Below, piece by piece: positions 59,997 to 64,000 of a stretch of 64,000 nucleotides of DNA. Origin of the DNA: Volvox africanus. Taxonomy: Eukaryota > Chlorophyta > Chlorophyceae > Chlamydomonadales > Volvocaceae. Under the pieces are notes generated by a model, which saw nothing but the letters and a program-made list of their open reading frames with translations, had not been told where the DNA came from and made no database searches. How positions within the stretch are numbered: position 1 is the first letter of the stretch; each line of letters opens with the position of its first letter. The stretch is taken from the NCBI GenBank assembly GCA_030268105.1, contig BSDZ01000004.1, positions 4,881,001 to 4,945,000 of the forward strand, given 5' to 3'. Both the position numbers and the translations under genes were made by a program.

Positions 59997-61978
59997 CTTA
60001 GGTCCGAGATCTGATGGCGGCCGCGGCTTTTATTGTGTCGAGCGGCATCGCCGTCATTGCGCAGCTGGATTCGGAGCTTCTTGCTGCACCCGCGGCCGGA
60101 GGGGCCGCCGCCGTCAACGCCTCAGCTTCCATGCGTCGCGCTGCGCAGGTCATTGCGGTACAGCTCCATGCCGTATCGCCGGCGCTTGGACAGCTGATAG
60201 CAGCCGCAGCCGGTGCCACTGGCGACGACGACACCGTCACCCGGCGCCTGTCGGTGCAATATCAAGAAGCGTACACAGGCCCTGCGCTTCTCAAGCTAAT
60301 TTACGACGCCCCAGTTGACGATTCCGCGCTGCGGCTTAGCATGACGCCGCCATCAGTCTCGGGTGTGGTCATCACTAGCCGAAGCAGCGGCGGCGGCGGC
60401 GGCGGCGGCGGCGCTGCTACGAATGCTGGCGGCAACAGCAGTGGAGGTATCGCCTCCAGTGCTCCTGCAAGCCGTCCTGTCAAACAAGTCGTCATTATCG
60501 CCGTGGTTGCGGGCCTAGGTAGCATGGTGGTGTTGGTGATTGTCGTAGTTTCCGTACGGTACGTTAGGGCACGAAACGCATTCCTGTTCAGCATAGATGA
60601 TAGCGGATCGCCACTGCACCCTGTGCCGTACATGTCGTACAGACTTCAGGACGAGGTATGCCGAGATAGCATCGGCTCCACGGTGTTTCAGGTACCGCTG
60701 ACGCCCCCGGCTTCGGAGCCGATAACCTGGCCGGCGGCAGCAGCGGCGGCGGCACCATCAACGTTGCCGCTGACCTCACAGGCGGCATCCGCACCGCCAA
60801 TGCTGTCGTGCTCAGACCTGCCGCCACAAACGTCGCCGTTGACTACTTTGCTGCTCCGAAACCTCAAGCAGTCGGTGGCAGGCATGCGTCTGCATTGTTT
60901 GCAGCTGCACCAGCATGGTGGACGGCAGCAGCAGAAACAGCAATTGGACAGCAAATCCTGCAGCCAGGAGGCTCTGCCGTATCCGCTGCCAGCAGTCCGT
61001 CAGCGGCAATCACCGCGACAGCTGCAGCTTAACACATCATTTAATGACTCCCGGCTCACGGGCTTAGACTGGAACGGGGGGCAGAGCCCTGCAAGTGAGA
61101 GGACACAGCCTAAGGGAAAGTCACAGCAGCAATCCCCGTTGCCCCAGCCGCAGCTACTGCCGCCACCGCCGCCACAGCAGCTTGTGATACACCCATCACC
61201 GTCACCGTCACCGTCACAGCAGCAGCCAGAGGGCGCGGGAGTCTCCATCTCATCGCCTTCCCAACTGCCGCTAAGTCCAGCGGCCAACCCACCCGGGTGT
61301 TCCCCCCCATGGATACCCCAAAAGACTGACTCGCCGCTGTACCATTCGCCAGGGCAATCCAGCAGTTCACTACCATACAGTTCACCACAAACATCGTGCA
61401 GTCGCGAAGGCAGCGCAAGCGGCTGCTCCAATACCGTTGGCAGCGGTGGAGTGATGGGACCTAATTGTGGTACAACAACGCTCGGCTCCGAGATTACGCC
61501 GTCTCAGGAAATCGCCACTCAGCAGGTGGAGATCAACATGACGGCTGCGGGGAATGCGTGCACCAGCCGGGCGGGTCAGCGTGTGTCGGGGGGGACTCGG
61601 GGCCGGGGTCGGGATGTTCGGGGGTTCAGCAGTATTCCGTCACTTGGGGTGGTCGGAGCTTTACCTCGTCAGGAGGGGCCGGTGGTGACATGCGGGCCGC
61701 CATCGCCTGAAGGTAGCCTGGGGAGTGCGGGTGGGTCGGGGCCAGGTTCGGCCTCGGGGATGGCGCCTGGGCCTCGCATCCGCAATCGCAGCATGATTCC
61801 CCGGCCCCCGGCCCATCAAGTTCCCCCCCCTCTTCCTCCCCTACCTCCCCTTCCTCCGCCTCCTCCTCCTCCCCCTCTTCCTCCCCCTCTTCCTCCCCCT
61901 CTTCCTCCCCCTCCTCCTCCCCTTCCTCCTCCCCTTCCCTCCTCCTCCCCCTCCTCCCCTTCCCTCCCAATTTTATGA
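51245..61978 (+). CDS. Giant proline-rich single-pass membrane protein (cell-surface/matrix type), exon interrupted by a retroposon
   Basis: Exons: 51245-53794, 53989-54135 (tentative), 54574-54923, 55173-55678, 55869-56005, 56355-56956 (insert at 56605-56894), 57192-57269, 57370-57739, 58188-58519, 60002-61978. Ignoring the insert they sum to 6,759 nt, or 2,252 residues, with matching phases. A signal peptide (VPYLFLWLLTAAGAMA) leads into about 780 residues of PPSPEPRSPQPPSP-type hydroxyproline-rich sequence with repeated SPEPRS units. A globular part follows (YDTFTGLPLPYDIS, VVTPVTTLLTAV), resembling segments of bacterial and algal surface proteins, then Ala-rich helical sequence and an Asn/Ser-rich stretch. 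A Gly run and one membrane segment (VVIIAVVAGLGSMVVLVIVV, about 1757-1782) precede a cytosolic tail of about 470 residues ending in LPPPLPPP runs. A matrix-to-cytoskeleton role is inference. The family name is unknown to me. Confidence 0.75.
54186..54393. repeat. TG/TATGTG microsatellite in an intron
   Basis: About 200 bp of TATGTG and GTGTGTAT units, in the intron between exons 2 and 3 of the giant membrane-protein gene. Long Cys/Val/Met ORFs here are artefacts. Confidence 0.95.
56594..56894 (-). mobile_element. Retroposon fragment, copy 3, inserted in a coding exon, with 11-bp target-site duplication
   Basis: The body is 56605-56883 (279 bp), flanked by CTTAATTGTAT at 56594-56604 and 56884-56894. 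The first 241 bp match copy 2 almost perfectly. The copy extends about 38 bp further than copy 2 at its truncated end. It lies in exon 6 of the giant membrane-protein gene and adds an in-frame TAG eight bases into the insert, at 56610-56612. The element reads on the minus strand, antisense to the gene. Confidence 0.85.
58672..59993. repeat. 1.3-kb CTG/CTA triplet array, ending in (GAT)n
   Basis: About 430 triplets of GCT and ACT in varying order, with no other base change that I can see, then six GAT units. It lies wholly inside the intron between exons 9 and 10 of the giant membrane-protein gene. Five of six reading frames are stop-free; only the minus frame reading CAG TAG has stops. This explains the poly-Ala/Thr and poly-Leu ORFs. 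Confidence 0.95.
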
Positions 61979-64000
61979 GTCTGAGAGGAGCTTAAGGACC
62001 TTCAGGCAGGCAGGCCGGCCACGAATGCAGCAAGATCAGGCCAGTAGGTAACGTACGGCACGTTAACAGATCGTCTTACGACAAGACTGTTGTCCTGGAT
62101 GAGTAGTTGTTATGCATGGGACAATAGACAATAGAGCCTCCTGTGAGTACGAGCGAGTGACCCGCATCTCCCAGAGGCAGCCAGACCAGAGGAAAGTAGC
62201 TAGTTTGGTTGGAAAGGGAGCAGCTTCGGAGAATAAATATAATTGCATACTTGCCGTTATGCTGACAACTTTCAAGCGATGTGAACTTACTTGACCGACA
62301 AAAACACTGTACAGAGAGGGGTGCAACGCCACCTAAGAGAAGTGGTGTTGCTTGCATACTGAAAGACGCATGAATACGTAGTAATCTTTTTCGACATCTT
62401 GACTACCTAAAATGTTGGAATTGCTCTTGTCCTTGTTGTTTTGTTACGTTCTCTGTCCCGTTACGAGCTTTCACGGTCCATTGCTTGGATGGAGCCAAGC
62501 AAGATGCGGTGTTGCGGGCCTCCCTTTCTGCGTGCCCCACCCGCATGATGCCCCACCCGCATGGTGCCCCACCCGTATGCTGGGGGCAGTACTGCTGCTA
62601 GTGAGTTGCGAGAGGGAAGTGCGAAGTCAGTGCGAGCCCAAGATAGGAAGAGAACGCTAAACACATCTTAGCGGAAGTGGTTTAGAGTGCTTTTGCTAAT
62701 TGCAGTATCGACCATCCATGGTTTCATATGTTGTTTGGGTGTAGCGCACCCGTGAGTTGCTGCATGAGACATACATACACGCATACAGACATGATGTTGT
62801 TGTAGGAGCCAAGGGTAGATGTTGTTGTGGGGCGACTGAAGCCCCCAAACGTACTACCGGGCTAAAATCCTACTGGGCTAGAAGCCCCAAGTTCGTTGTC
62901 GGCGGAGTAGACGATGAGTTGGTAGCACCCTCTGGACGACGGTGGGTCGTGTGAGACGTGATGGATTGTTGGGGCAGGCTTGCGAGCTGACCGAATGGGA
63001 GCAGATGTCGCGGACTAGTGACGGTACTCCACTCACTATGTATGATTTGCACCTTCATGGCGCGACACAGAGTTGATTGCCTAGCCACATGGATCCCTAG
63101 ACCCTGTTGGACGCTGGTGGTGAGCGCTGAACCCAATATTACACGATGACGTCGATTGGGATGAATTGGGATGAATTGGGATGAGGGGTGGGTGGGCTGA
63201 GCAGGCGAGGGCTTCCCCCCTGGTTACGGGGTTCGCGGGTCGCCGCTGGGGAGGAGTAACGCCACCACGCACCAGCACCAACCTGTAACACCACCTACAT
63301 CAACTTACATCAACCTCAGCTGGATGTTGACCGAGTAAAATACCTAGACGGTGCTGCACGACTCCTGTTGTGCTGTTGCACATTATTACTGAGCAGGGCC
63401 AGGCAGGATAAGGTTGCGTTCACATCAGGCTTAGATCCCCTGCCAGCGCCGAGGCAGGCGTTATTTCACTCCCGCAGCATATCATATCTTGGCTCCGTCC
63501 GGCATGATGACTGTATGCTTATACCTTTCACGAGGCGCTGCAGTATTGATTGTATGCGTTGTTAGTCGTTTTCTTGTGGCCCACAACAGTGGATGCGCGC
63601 TGCGACATGTAGCGGCATGCAAGCCTACAAGCATGCTGCCCAGCAGCCAGCAGGTGGCTCATGCGTGAAGGCCCTTGTATGTTGTGTGATATAGGTGCGT
63701 TAGTACCATGCACATATACATAGGTGCATAGTGCAGCTACTGCATGAAAGGTATTAGGGTGTTACACTGCAGGCGACTTGACCTGAAGGGACAAGCAGCG
63801 GGGGCCCTGACCGGGCCGAACCACAGCACAGGGGGGAACACACGGCTTTGTCTGTGCGTGTGCACGGTCGGGATTTTTCTCCCGATAGATTGTTAGTGCG
63901 CAAGCCCTGAGCAGCAATTCACGACATGACCGTGCCTTTCTAAGTACTGCTTGTGACTGTGTGACCAGAGCAGTACACGGTAGACGAAAAAAACAACTGT
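61979..64000. other. Downstream region, no recognisable gene
   Basis: This stretch includes the 3' flank of the giant membrane-protein gene. It has a short tandem of CCCCACCCGCATG(A/G)TG units (about 62527-62575) and three GAATTGGGAT units (about 63152-63182). Near 63111-63137 the sequence GCTGGTGGTGAGCGCTGAACCCA weakly resembles the retroposon family. No coding exon is supported. Confidence 0.5.

Noticed and set aside
58587..60014. 475-residue poly-leucine ORF and other long ORFs over the triplet array
   Set aside because: They are products of a repeat without stops. The flanking splice sites are in phase with each other (exon 9 donor, exon 10 acceptor), so the array is intronic in the default model.

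Overview
The window looks like nuclear DNA of a volvocine green alga (Volvox, Gonium, Eudorina or Chlamydomonas group). The evidence is: intron-dense genes with clean GT/AG splicing, GC-rich exons, hydroxyproline-type PPSPPPP proteins, a gametolysin-type (M11) matrix metalloprotease, (TTTTAGGG)n repeats, and many microsatellites in introns and between genes. Nothing in it is bacterial or viral. Exons were joined by eye, by requiring GT/AG borders and matching codon phase. Gene models that add up to an unbroken frame are marked as such.

Layout. 1-4.4 kb: repeat-rich intergenic DNA. 4.4-9.4 kb (-): type-2 diacylglycerol acyltransferase with a very long N-terminal extension. 9.4-12.8 kb: microsatellites, then an AT-rich unassigned block. 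12.8-16.7 kb (+): unrecognised, possibly ciliary, protein with a duplicated HYKYxGFAGKGA motif. 19.0-24.9 kb (-): proline-rich M11 metalloprotease with two retroposon fragments in its introns. 24.9-28.8 kb: no recognisable gene. 28.8-31.9 kb (-): FCP1/NIF-type HAD phosphatase-like protein with an RGG-rich N-terminus. 34.1-35.9 kb (+): CCAAT-binding subunit NF-YB. 38.3-42.1 kb (+): centromere protein CENP-C. 43.0-47.8 kb (+): the ESCRT ATPase VPS4. 50.7-51.0 kb (-): small hypothetical protein. 51.2-62.0 kb (+): a giant single-pass membrane protein with a proline-rich ectodomain. 62-64 kb: nothing recognisable.

The genes do not form a pathway. VPS4, CENP-C, NF-YB and the phosphatase are housekeeping or nuclear functions. 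The metalloprotease and the giant membrane protein both fit extracellular-matrix or cell-surface biology. The most notable observations are in the giant membrane-protein gene. One exon carries a fresh retroposon fragment with an 11-bp target-site duplication, and the frame joins up only if the insert is ignored. A later intron is open in frame for its whole 1,482 nt because of a 1.3-kb CTG/CTA triplet array, and its acceptor TAG would be the stop codon if the intron were retained.
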